Of a DNA stretch of 64,000 nt, positions 46,857 to 58,101 are shown one piece after another; positions within the stretch are counted from its first letter, which is position 1, and each line of letters begins with the position of its first letter. The translations under genes were made by a program, and so were the position numbers. Below the pieces are notes generated by a model. That model searched no databases. It saw nothing but the letters and a program-made list of their open reading frames with translations, and had not been told where the DNA came from. The stretch comes from Tamarix chinensis (Eukaryota; Streptophyta; Magnoliopsida; Caryophyllales; Tamaricaceae): the NCBI GenBank assembly GCA_030549775.1, contig CM060181.1, positions 36,581,063 to 36,645,062 of the forward strand, written 5' to 3'.

Positions 46857-47690
46857 CCCTACACAACCACCATCTGCCTGTCCTTTTCTTTTCCTTTTCT
46901 AGCCCTACATCTCCCTTGTTCTCCCCCATGCTTTCCCTTTACCTTCCATTCTCATCCCCTACACACATCTCCTCTACCCCCTTCCTAAAGCCCCTTACAC
47001 CACCCCTACCTCCTATGTAAAACACCCCCTCTCCTCCTCTTCTTTTCCATCTTCTTCTCTTTTTCCCTACCACTCTTCTCCCTCATTGCCTACACTCTCC
47101 CTGGCCCTCTCTTCTCTTTTCTCCCTTATTCTCCTGCCCCTATATTTCCACTTCAACACCCCCTACAATAACCTCTATTACCTCCAATGCTAACCCAGCC
47201 TCCATGCCACCAGATTCTCCACCCTACCTACTTCCTACACTACCCCAACCAGCCTAAACTACAACCTACCTCCCCTCTTTATCTCCCCTTTGACACCCTC
47301 TACAACCACCACCTTTTCATTTGGACACCCTTCCCATCCCTTTCCTCCACCATCGCATCTCCTCCCAATTGTTTGCCACCACTTCAACCTCTACTACTGC
47401 ACCATCACCCACAACAGCCCCAGCACCACCTACCTTTCCCTTTATATTTCTCTTCTCCTTTTCTTCCTCTTACCTTCCTTTCTACATCCAGTGTTACCTC
47501 CTTCGCCACCTTCGAGGCACCTGCACCACAACCTCCAACCACTAGCCACCTCCTTCCTCACTTTCTATACTCAAAAACCAAAAAAATACCTCCCACCATC
47601 TCCCACAACCCTTACCCTAGCCATCCTCCCCTATTCCATTTCACTTACCTCACTTTGCATGGCACATGCTACAAATGCATCATAAGTTAT
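46857..47690 (+). repeat. Polypyrimidine segment, second half (family A)
   Basis: C/T-rich continuation of 36120-36555 after the family-B insertion. Overlapping open frames of up to 170 codons (47187-47699, 47290-47685) give Pro/Ser/Thr/Leu-rich peptides without domains and are judged non-coding. It ends at tttgcatggcacatgc, matching tattgcatggctcat at 5791-5805. Confidence 0.85.
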
Positions 47691-48289
47691 GTTGTGTAAT
47701 GTTTATATATATATATATATATATATTAGATAATATTAAGGTATAAGGGTAGTTTGGTAATTTTATACTTAATAAATATTTTAATACAAATAATTATTTC
47801 ATTTATCTAATATTAATATGGTATTTTTGATATTATTTTTAGGTACAAAATTTTATTATATGGAGCCTAGGCATTTTTAATAGGATACCATTAATGTTTG
47901 ATTTTTTGTAGGAAATCATGTAAATTTTATACCTTATTAAAATATTTGGATATCGTATATTAGCACATTAGGGTTTTTGGCATGTGATTTGTGAAGATAT
48001 AATGTATTCCAAATAATCCCATGATTACTAATATTATATTGAAAATTAGAATAAGAATACATATTATCTTTTGTACGAAGTGATGTGTGTGAAAGAATGA
48101 TTAAGAAGGGGTCTAATGTTTAATGAAGGATATTGTATGTATATAGGTTAAGTATGTATGGACACTTGTAGTAAAAATATTACCACCATGAGCCCTAGGG
48201 ACATTTTGATCATTTGGATACATTATGACATTTAACCATAATCAAGATGCCTAATGTCTTATAAATGTTGCTAAGAATGGAGTTAGGAA

Positions 48290-49330
48290 TTGGTTTATTA
48301 TAAATACATGTCTTAGTAGGGATATCCATATTTTATAGTGTAGGGATATTTTGGTAATTTAAATGCATGGTGGTGATCATCCTAATAAATATGCATGCTA
48401 AGTTTTATATAGTGTTGAGAATAATAATAGGGGTTTGTGGCATTAAAAATACATGTTCCATTATGAATATTAATATTACATAGTCTAGAGGAATTTTGTT
48501 AATTTTTTATGTATTCGAGGATTAATCAAATAAACATGCATGATAAGTATTAATTAATGTTAAATATGAGAGTAAGGGTTTATTGTCTTATTATCACTTA
48601 ATTCATTATGATAATTAATATTACATGGTCTAGGGATATTTTGGAAATTTGACATGTTCTATGGAAATTAGTCTAATAAATATGCATGATAAGTATTAAT
48701 TGATGTTAAATATGAGAATAGGGATTTATTGTCGTAGTATCACTTATTTTAGCATGATAACTAATATTACATGGTCTAAGGGCATTTTGGTAATTTTTCA
48801 TGTACTATGGTGATTAGTCTAATAAACATGCATGATAAGTATTAATTGATATTAAATATGAGAACAGAGGTTTATTGTCTTAGTATAACTCATTTCAGCA
48901 TGATAATTAATATTACATGGTATAGGAGCATTTTGGTAATTTTGCATGTACTCTAATGATCATTCTAATAAACATACATTATAATTATTACATGATAATA
49001 AATATGAGAATAGGGTTTTATTGTCTTAAATCACTTATTTCAGTATGATAACCAATATTACGTGGTCTAGGAGTATTTTAGTAATTTTGCATGTACTATG
49101 GTGATTAGTATTATAAACATGCATGAATAGTTTTAATGGATGTTAAATATGAGAATAAAGGTGTGTTGTCTTAGTATCACCTGTTCCAGCATGATTATGA
49201 TTATTATCGAGTCTAGGGGTATTTTGGTAATTTAGAGTGTATCATGATGAATATAGTAATGAACATGCATGATATGTGATGTTCGTCATCAAGCATGAGT
49301 ATAAAGGTCTTGTTGTATTAGTTATACATG
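48290..49330 (+). repeat. About 140-bp tandem repeat in the second family-A LTR
   Basis: About seven units anchored by tagcatgataactaatattacatggtcta and ggcattttggtaattt, homologous to 6480-7560 but more uniform (anchors near 48615, 48755, 48894 and 49040). Confidence 0.85.
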
Positions 49331-49507
49331 TTTCAATATAATTATTACCATTGCATGGTTTAGAGGTAATGTGGTAAATTGGGGTATGCTATGATATTAT
49401 TCTAATGAACATGCAGGAAGTACATTAATTGTTGATTAAGCATGAGAATGTGTGTTTCATTGTTTTAGATGTTCATGTTAGGGTTTTATGTGCAAAATGG
49501 TCATTTC

Positions 49508-49959
49508 GGCTGCGTTTGGATTGGGGTGGAAGAATGTTAATGGAGGTGAATGAATTAATTCACCCCGTTTAAATATCAGGTTAATAATTTTACTTGAGTG
49601 AATCGAAGTTAATGTTTCACCTCCATTAACCTCGTTTTTATTAACCTCCAATTTCGGGGGTAACAAAGGTGAAGGTGAAAGAATAAGTAAATTTTTAACT
49701 TGATAGGACCAAAATACCCATCAATATGACTTATTTCTTTAATACAAGGGTATAAATATCATTTTTTTTATTATTTTAATCTTCATTCACATCAATTTAA
49801 ACAAAAAATTTAAAACATTCACCCCGATTCACTCAGGTTAGGTTAATATCATCCAAATATCATTTTAAAATATTCACCCCGATTCACCTCAATTCCCTTC
49901 ACCTAGGTTAATTTTTAATGTTTACCCCTACCTCGATCCACCCCAATCCAAAAAGAGCC
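49508..49959. mobile_element. Tourist-like MITE (452 bp)
   Basis: Terminal inverted repeats are GGCTGCGTTTGGATTGGGGT and, inverse from the right, GGCTCTTTTTGGATTGGGGT, continuing into GGA. Flanks are ttc and tta, one mismatch from the 3-bp TTA duplication of PIF/Harbinger elements. Long internal complementarity (attcaccccg / cggggtga) suggests a hairpin-forming element. There is no coding capacity, and the antisense open frame 49478-49666 is spurious. Confidence 0.75.
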
Positions 49960-50659
49960 TTAGTGTGTCGGGTAACTTAATGTCATGATCAATAACTTAA
50001 TTATTGTGTGATAACCTTTTTATGTCATGTTGATAAAATATAATGGAATTTGTGATGGAAATGGATGGTAAAGAAGTAGCCTTAGCCTTAGGGGATACTT
50101 TGGTCATTTTGACCTAAAGTACCTAAATGTGAGTATTTAAGCCTAGGATGGCCTTAGTGGCATCCTTATGTTAACATTGACAATGACCTTGATTCTAGTT
50201 ACTTCATAATGTCAAAAAGAAATAAAAATGGTTAAGTATGTTGGAATGAATATATGTGTTTAATGTGTCTTTTTCATGGTCACCCTAATAAAATACTATT
50301 TCTTAAAGTGAATAACCTTGAGATCGGGAATGGTAGTTCTTTAGGGGTTACTACCCTAAAGATGTAGTTTAGCCCACAATTATTATTGATTTTTCTGGTG
50401 TGCCTTAGTGCCCTGCTAGTTCCTATATCTTACTCTGTTTAACTCTACGAACCTAAGTAGGGGGTATGCATACTTATAAATTAGGTATCCTTGTTGATAA
50501 TGTACTATTGCAACCAGGGTACATTTGCATCCCTAGGTTGATAGTTCTTATATGCCAGTATGATCGGAGTACCTTAGTGTCTCTTGTTTTCTTGATCATC
50601 CCTCAAGTAAATAAAAATGGAATTATTTGATAATTGAATAGAAATGATTATTAGAATAT

Positions 50660-50880
50660 TTCGGTAGCAACCTTTGAACGTACCTGTGAGTTGGTAGCAA
50701 CCTTTGATCTTACCTGTATTTTGATAGCAACCTTTGTGAATGCCTATAAGTTGGTAGTATCCTTTTAGCCTACCTGTGTTTCAGTGGAAGCCTTTGAGCC
50801 TACTTGTGATTTGATAAAGGCCTTTGAGCTTACCTGTGATTTGGTATCGGCCTTTGCGCCTACCTATGATGATGTGTGTA
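50660..50880 (+). repeat. About 36-bp tandem repeat in a family-A LTR
   Basis: Six or seven units of gttggtagcaacctttgagcctacctgtga, with decay. Weaker copies occur at 55885-55975 in the third family-A LTR. Confidence 0.8.
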
Positions 50881-51611
50881 TTGGATTGTGTTGATGGGTC
50901 TACATGTAAATTAAGAGAGTTATGTATATTGTTGAAAATGATGTGGCTTTCTAATTATGCTACAAAGAGCATCGCTTGGATGTTCCATGACTAAATTTTA
51001 CTTATTTCCAGGGGATTGAGTATTGGTAGCATATGATCTTGAACCATGTGGTTATATGCATGATAGCATTTCAATTAATTTATGCATAATTCATGTTCAT
51101 ATGACTGGTGTGATGCCTCTGATGTGTTACATGCGAGCCTTAAATATTATTCTTATATAATGGGTTACACGGTACCATAGTACTAAAGGGTTCATTTCTT
51201 GAATCTCTACTTATTAAATGGGTAGCAGTCTTTGCAAGGTAGCTCACAAGCGCTATTCAAGAATTATTTATCGGGTTAAGAGTATAGGGTTATTCAGGAT
51301 TTTTTCTAGTACTTAAACCAGAGGTTTTTGTATTTTCTTTATAACCTTTTGCATTTTCCTTTCCACTAACTCTATTTTGTAACCATAGTTAGTGGATCTT
51401 ATTTAGAAGGCTAATTAACCTCCCAACAATTACTCCACTTTGATTTATTAATGTATTTTTGAAATTATGTAAAGTAACACTTTAGCCTTGGAATGGTGGA
51501 GAAAACATTTTTGGTACTAACTGTGGCAGTAGCACCCTAAAATTTACTATCTTAACTTTTGCTTGTAACTTTTCAAAATGAAAATTCTTCTATAGTAAAT
51601 TTTGGGGATAA

Positions 51612-53024
51612 TAAAGAGCGGAAGTTACATAAAAAAAATTATCAATTTTTGTGTTCTCCCTACCCCACATCGTGGAGAAAATATCGTAAAAGCTGTTGAT
51701 GATTGTTTGTTATCTTGGAGTTTAGATAAAGTATGTACATTAACTGTGGATAATGCTAGCTCTAATGATACAGCTATTAATCATTTGAAAGAGACTCTCA
51801 ATAGAATAAATTCATTGCTTTTGAATGGTGATTTTTTACATGTTAGATGCTTTGCACATATTTTGAATTTGATGGTAAAGGATGGAATTAATATGGTAGA
51901 TGGTGAAATTGCTACTATTCGTGATTGTGTGAAGTATATGAGGAGCTCTCTATCTCGTTTAGAATGGTTTAAAAAATGTGTTGTAAGAGAAAAGGTGGTA
52001 TCAATAAATGCATTGTGTTTAGATGTTACCACTCGTTGGAACTCCATATACATGATGATAGAAGCTGCAATAAAAATCAAAAAGCTCTTGAGTCAATGTT
52101 TTTTCTTGATGGACACTCGGGTTTGCTAAGGGATTTTGACTAGGGTGTTTTGAAGTCATTACATAAGTATTTGGAGCACTTTTATCATGTGACAAAGTGA
52201 ATTTCGAGATCTAAGTATATAACCTCTAACATTTTCTTTAAAGAGATTAACACTATTATGTCGATCTTGATAAAATGGTGTTGTAGTCAAAATTCTACAT
52301 TTCAGGGAATGGCATTGACTATGAAAAAAAGTTTGAGAAATATTGTGATTTAGAAAAGGTGAATGTTATGTTGTTTATTTCAGTGGTCTTGGATCCTCGT
52401 TATAAATTGGTGTATTTGCAATTTCATTTCAAGAGGTTTTATAAGGATGAAAGTAAGGAAAAGGTTGTAAGGTTAATATAGAAAGTGGATGAGACTTTAC
52501 AACTCCTATTTGATTATTATTATTCTTTATCCACATTATCATTGGGCCATGGTAGTGGTTCTCCTAGTTCTTTGTCTCAAGCCCTACCAAGTACAAATGT
52601 AGATGATGTTCCTAATGTGGAGGAAGTGCTGAATGAAACCCAAGAAGATTGGTAACTTTATTTGCAAGATGTGGAGAAGAAAAAAAAAAGCAAATCTGAG
52701 TTACAACAGTATTTAGATGATAGCATCGAAGAAGAAAAACCCAACTTTGATATTTTGCATTGGTGGAGGTCTAAATCTAGCACGTATAATGTGCTCTCGA
52801 TTATGGCCCGTGACATATTCCCTATTCAAATTTCTACTATTGCTTCAGAGAGTGTGATTTCCACCGGTGGTAGAATACTCGATCCTTTTAGGAGTTGTTT
52901 AACTCCAAAGATAGTGGAAGCTCTAGTTTGTGGCCAAGATTGGTTAAGATCATCCTCTACACCAATTGAAATTGAAGAATGCATTGAGGTGCTTGAGGAA
53001 TTGGAAATGGGTATGTGTTTATAA
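51612..53024 (+). pseudogene. hAT transposase (BED/RICESLEEPER type), 5'-truncated
   Basis: This enzyme would cut and paste a hAT DNA transposon. The first open part, to 52129, reads KIINFCVLP, TLTVDNASSNDTAI (first catalytic Asp region), LHVRCFAHILNLMVKDG, RSSLSRLEWFKKC and LCLDVTTRWNSIYMMIEAA (second catalytic Asp region). After frame breaks, FEKYCDLEKVNVMLFISVVLDPRYKL appears at about 52320-52410. The open part 52662-53024 is the C-terminal dimerisation domain: LQQYLDD, FDILHWW, ARDIFPIQISTIASESVISTGGRILDPFRSCL, EALVCGQDWL, with the catalytic Glu in ASES. The BED finger and N-terminus are missing, because the sequence joins LTR DNA directly at about 51610. Stops at about 52130-52260 and 52654 confirm decay. 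Confidence 0.9.
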
Positions 53025-54018
53025 TATTATTTAAAAAACTATTGTTATATACTTATATATGTATTTACTTTTAAATTAAGATTGAAATTTTATTTTTTTC
53101 TGGTTTCACCCATAACATGCAATATGGATCTTTTAGCCTATGAAGAGTTAATTAAGAAGGCTAAAAATGAAGTGTTGTACTCATTTTGGACTATATAGTA
53201 GATAATTATTAATTAGATATGATGAACTAGATTAATTGACGTTTTAAAAACCTACTACTAGAACTTATTATATAGTATAAATGTCTTTAATTTTACTATA
53301 ATTTAATTGCACCATTGCTTTTTCTCTCCTCTTTTTGAAGCCTTAAACTACATTGTGGTAGATATATGTATATAAAATTAATATTGTATGAGAGAAAGGA
53401 AGGATTAAATTCTACAACTTTTACGTCGAAAAGAATCATTGATATTCCATTTGTCTTTATGACTTCATGTTAATTAAAGTATGTATTAAAAGCATTTGAA
53501 TTTCCTCTAAAAAAGATGAAAATATTATTTAAAATTCCTCTTCTTACGCTAAGTAAGATAGTGTTGTATTAGAAGTTTTTATAAAAAAGACAATATACTA
53601 AATAAATGTGATCATCATACTTTTATAATATGTTTTATGCTTGACATAATTATTTTATTATATTGGCGGTGGTGGATGTGAATTGAAGAAAAGGAAAAAA
53701 AAAATAGGAAGGAAAATAATTGTGGTAGTTGTGGTGGCGATGGTGGTGGAAGCGATGATAGTAATGGTGGTGGAAGGGGTGGCGGCAATGGTGGTGTACA
53801 TGGTGTTAGTAAAAGGTCAAGATAGGCTTGTTTGTATATATATTAGCCCACGCTAACCCATGGTCAACCCGTATAACCCATAGGTTATAATGGGTTGGAT
53901 TAAAAATTATTAATTATTTTCTACAACCCATCGTGGGATAGACCATGGGTTGTATAGATTATATGGGTTAAGATAGTATGAGCTGGGTTAAACCATGGCC
54001 ACCCATTTGGACACCCTA
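53025..54018 (+). mobile_element. 3' non-coding end of the hAT element
   Basis: AT-rich trailer, a GGTGGTGG-rich stretch (53690-53805), then fold-back repeats of aacccat/atgggtt (53850-53995) and the terminus ...ACCCATTTGGACACCCTA. Inverted, this is TAGGGTGTCCAAATGGGT, a typical hAT end. The following 8 bp, tcaaccac, would be the target duplication, but its partner was lost with the 5' end. Confidence 0.75.
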
Positions 54019-56696
54019 TCAACCACTACTATAACCTTCTTTTTTCCCAACTCCAACCACCAATGAGCACTTTCTCCCTCGATCTCACCCCCTTCTCCTC
54101 TTTCTTTTCCTACTCTTATCAAGTTACCCAACACTACTAGCCTTTTCCTCCTCCTTACAGCTCCACCCAACCACCTCTAATTTCCCTAGTCTTTTCTACA
54201 AGCTACTCAAGCCACAACCTACACCCCTCATCTGTTCACAAACCAATCAATCCCCCCTAAATTCACATGCAACATCCAAACTCATGCTGGATGAGAAGCA
54301 TGAGAATTTCATCAAAATTTTACACATTTTAAACCTAAAAGCATTTTAGCAATTTATTCTTTTTTAAATATTTTAATAAAAATTATTATTTTATTAGTTA
54401 AATATTAATTTGGTTAATCTGATATTATTTTTATGTATAAAATTTTAATTAAAGGAGCCAAATAATTTTAGTAGGTTAGCGATAAAATTTATGCTTTCAC
54501 TGGAACCTAGGTAATCTCTATACTCTACTAAAATGTTAACATATTACATGATAGCACATTAGGGTTTTGAAGTGTGAATCGTGCTAAGCATATTTGTTAC
54601 ATTGTAATCCTTATACTCAACTAAAATGTTTAGATATCATATGATAGCACATTCAAGTCTTGATGTATAATTTGTATTAAGTATATTTGTTATAGTGTGA
54701 TTATTTGCCAAACAATGATAGCATGGGATTGGGTAAAATAAAAGCATGTGAACTTGTGGAAATTATTATGTATATGAAATGTATGTGAAAATGGTTTAAA
54801 TGATGGGAATAAATTATATATTTCATGTATGTTTAATATGATAGGTTGAACATTCCTACATGTATTTTTAACATAAATATTATTATCTTGTGCCCTAGGG
54901 ACAATTTGGTCATTTAAGCATATTATGATATTTAGCTTGATAAGAAGGCCTAATATGTCTCAATTATTGTTTATTATGGAGATTTATGATTTGATGTTCT
55001 AGAAACGCATATTTCAACATGTTAAACATATCATGATAATTACTCTAACAAGTATACCTAACATGCATTATTTATTATTGGGCATGGAAAAATGTGGTTT
55101 GATGTTCTACAAACACGAGTTAGAGTTTTACATGTAAAATCATGTATAAAGGCAAAATGGTCATTTGGAGTATCTAGTAATTTATTTTCATGTTAAATAA
55201 TTTAATTATTTTATTTTAGCATTTATTGACTAGTTAATAAATAAAATATAATTAGTATTTAAAATGGATGATAATGTGGATATTTTAGCCTTAAAGGCAT
55301 TTTGGTCATTTTTGGCCTACAATGCGTACATGTGAATAATAGAGCCTAGGATGGCTGTAGTATATTTTTAATGATTAACCTTGGTATTGACATTAAGTAT
55401 GGTAATGTTGGATGTTTAGAAATGAGTTAAAATGGTTATGTATGAAAAATGGATATATGTAATACATATGTGATTTCATGGTCACCATAATAAAATACTA
55501 ACACTTAAAGTGAAAAGACCTTGAGATCGGGAATAATTGATCTTTAGGGGTCGCTTCCCTGAAGAATTATTTAAGACCATAGTTAATTATAGATGTTTTT
55601 TAGTATTCTTTAGTGCTCCAACTAGGCCTATATCTTACTTTATTTAGCTCTGTAAACGTATAGAGGGTATACATACTTAAGGACTAAGTGCCCTTGTTAG
55701 TAGGGAATTGTGTTAGCTTCATGTACCAATACGACTAGGTTACCGTAGTATCCTTGGATTGATATTTGATATGATATTGTGTTGCGTTGGTGCGTCAATA
55801 TGAAAATAGTACCTTAGTGTCTCTGGGCTCGATATAATTGCCTCTCAAGTAAATAAATATAGAAATGACAATTACTAAATTATTAGGTTGGTTAGTAGTA
55901 GCCTTTATGCCTAACTGTGTTTTAATTGTAGCATTTGTGCCTACCTATGCATGGTATTGTGCCTTTGAAACCTATATAGTTTGTTATGGGTATTATTGGT
56001 GTTGATTTTGAAATATAAGATACATTGTGAATGATATGGTTACTATGCTAATGTTGGTTGTAATCATTACATCAAATAACACCTCTTAGATTCTTGGTTG
56101 GCAATTTTTTGTTATGTCCTAAATGAAAGAGTATGAGTATATGTGGCTTTAGTGACATTATTCATCTTATATTTAATACAACATATTGTTCTAATGTCTT
56201 TTATGTGTTTTATATAGGCTTTTTATATTAGTTTTGTATAATATGTTGCTCAGTATAGTCGTACTGAAGGTTTCCTTTTCATGGGCCCTTACTATTCGAT
56301 GAGTAGTGGCTTTTGTACGATAGCTTGTGAGATTAGGTGAATTCTAGTACTTAGGTTAAGAGTTAGGGTTATCTAGTATTTTTCTCGATATATTTTGATC
56401 TAGACGATTTTGTATGTCAATGCTCTTATGTATTTCATTTTCATTAAATTTTGTAACCACTACAATTGTTCCTATTTGAAATGACATTCATCTACTTTGA
56501 CTTTCTCTACACTAATTTTATAATTATGTTACTAATTTAAGTAGAATAACATTTTTAACCTTAGAATTTGGCATAATAATGGTAAAAGAAACTAGACTTG
56601 AACTGAGTGTGGCGATAACACCCCACAATTTTTTACTTTAGCTTCCACAATTAACTCTTTAAAAAAAAATAAGTTCATAATTTTGGGAGTGTTAAA
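54019..56696 (+). mobile_element. 3' half of a third family-A LTR
   Basis: It starts in C/T-rich LTR sequence right after the hAT terminus and follows the family-A order: the ggagccaaataa-like block, weak tandem units (54890-55170), aaatactaacacttaaagtgaaaagacc (55490), the gcctttgtgcctacc repeat, the hairpin CAGTATAGTCGTACTG (56251-56266), and an end ...TTTTGGGAGTGTTAAA. Its 5' half is missing. Directly after it the gypsy integrase frame begins. Confidence 0.8.
56251..56266. promoter_or_regulatory. LTR palindrome (family-A form)
   Basis: CAGTATAGTCGTACTG: outer CAGTA/TACTG arms pair around a 6-nt centre, 430 bp before the LTR end. The other family-A copies at about 9229-9247 and 51170-51184 are more decayed. 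Confidence 0.6.
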
Positions 56697-57985
56697 GTGT
56701 ACCTTAGAGTTGTGCTAATCTAAATATCCAGATATTAGATGAGATTCATTGTACTCTATATTTTGTTTAACTATTAGTGGATAAGTTGTATAAAAACATC
56801 AAGAGGATATACTGGTAGCCTCACATGAAGAGAAAGGTAATGGAGTTTTTTTTGAGATATTTAAATTGTCAAAAGGTTAAGATCAAGCATTGGAGCCCTA
56901 TAGGGTTATTCAAGCCTTTGGATTTTGTAAGGTGGAAGTAAGACTCCATCGAGATGGATTGTGTGATGGGGCTACTAAGGACTCTCAAGGGTTGCAATAT
57001 GATCTAGGTGATCGTCGACAGGTTGACTAAGTTAGTAGGGTTTGAGCCAATGAATTTGACTTAGAGTATGGATTAGCTACCTAATGCTTATATGAGGTCT
57101 ATGGTGAGTAGGCATGGTACATCTACCAACACTGGGGAAAGTTATAGGAGGTTATAGGTATGAGATTGAGGATGAGTACCTCTTTCCCCCCAACTATAGA
57201 TTGGTAGACCGACAAGATAATTTAAACACTTGAGGATATCCTACAGGCCTACATTTTGGACTTCTATGGCACTTAAGAAGATCTTCTATATTTGGTTGAG
57301 TTCTCATACAATTATAGTTATCACAGTAACATAGAATGTCACCCATTGAGATACTATATGGACACAAGTGTCAAACACCCTTATGTTAGAGCGACATCAA
57401 AGAGACTATTGTACTTATACTATAGATGATTAAGGAGATAACTTGGTAGGTTCGATTAATCTATAATAGATTGAGAACAAATCAAAGTTTCTATAAATTC
57501 TATGCACATCAAAGGAACTATAGTGATGGATTTGAGTTAGGGTACAAAGTTCTATTGAGGTTTTTACCTACTAAAAGGGTGCAGATATTTAGTCAAAAGG
57601 ATAAGCTGATCCCAAGATGCATTTATCGTTATGAGATTCCTGATAGGGTTAGCAAGGTTGCATACCACCTAGCACATTTACTAGAGTTAACCCAAGTTCA
57701 TAATGTCTTCCACATCTCAGTTGAGGAATTATGTTAGAGATCCATCCTACGTGATCAAGCTCAATGATTATTTACCCTATGAGGAGGTACCTTTGTAGAT
57801 TTGCAACATTAAGGTGCACCAGAGCTAGATGAGCTCAATTCCACTCATGAATATTCTTTAGAGCCATCATAGAGCAGAGGAGGTAACTTGGGAGACCAAG
57901 AAGAACATGTATGAGTCACATTTGGAGCTTTTTAAGCACAGGTGGGTTAATCTTAAGATTTTCTCTCCTTTAAAAGTGTAGTATA
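56697..57985 (+). pseudogene. Ty3/gypsy integrase (degraded)
   Basis: Integrase inserts the element DNA. The reading starts at the zinc-binding domain (LDEIHCTLYF; YWPHMKRKVMEFF; LNCQKVKIKHWSPIGL, where the first CxxC cysteine is Y). The core follows with DSIEMDCVMGLLRTLKG (first catalytic Asp) and VIVDRLTKLVGFEPMN (second Asp), then TDKII-TLEDILQAYILDF, where the usual TDGQSERxxxTLED should be, so the catalytic Glu is lost. LVEFSYNYSYHSNIECHP follows. The C-terminus reads YKVLLRFLPTKRVQIFSQKDKLIPR, PDRVSKVAYHLAHLLELTQVHNVFHIS, then RDPSYVIKL and AEEVTWETKKNMYESHLELF. Many stops. The RNase H that should precede it is absent. Confidence 0.88.
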
Positions 57986-58084
57986 GTGTCAACTTCGGTA
58001 GAGTTAACCATAATATCATATTTTCTTACATCCTATTTCTTTTTTTCCCCAATCTTGACTCCTTGACTTTGAGAATGAAGTCTA

Positions 58085-58101
58085 TTTTTACGGGATAGTA
58101 A
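58085..58101 (+). promoter_or_regulatory. Degraded polypurine tract of the Ty3/gypsy element
   Basis: The bases just before the 3' LTR, acgggatagtaa, and the preceding gagaatgaagtctattttt correspond to the gypsy pattern GAGxACGAAxxTCxxTTTTAxGGGGGxTAGxA that ends pol and primes plus-strand synthesis. The purine run has decayed. Confidence 0.6.

Larger units (their letters stand above)
35818..51607 (+). mobile_element. Family-A LTR split by an inverted family-B insertion
   Basis: It starts TGTAACACGCTAAATTTTTAAACC and its first 240 bp align with 4206-4450. It is interrupted inside the C/T-rich part at 36559 and resumes at 46857 after the duplicated cccta. It then follows the layout of 4206-9682 to ...TAGTAAATTTTGGGGATA at about 51607. 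Without nested DNA it is about 5.0 kb, against 5.48 kb at 4206-9682. The left flank is actta (35813-35817), but no partner was found on the right, where a deletion joins hAT sequence. Confidence 0.8.

Noticed and set aside
47187..47699. A 170-codon proline-rich protein
   Set aside because: Low-complexity translation of the polypyrimidine part of a family-A LTR. Two other frames are open over the same bases.
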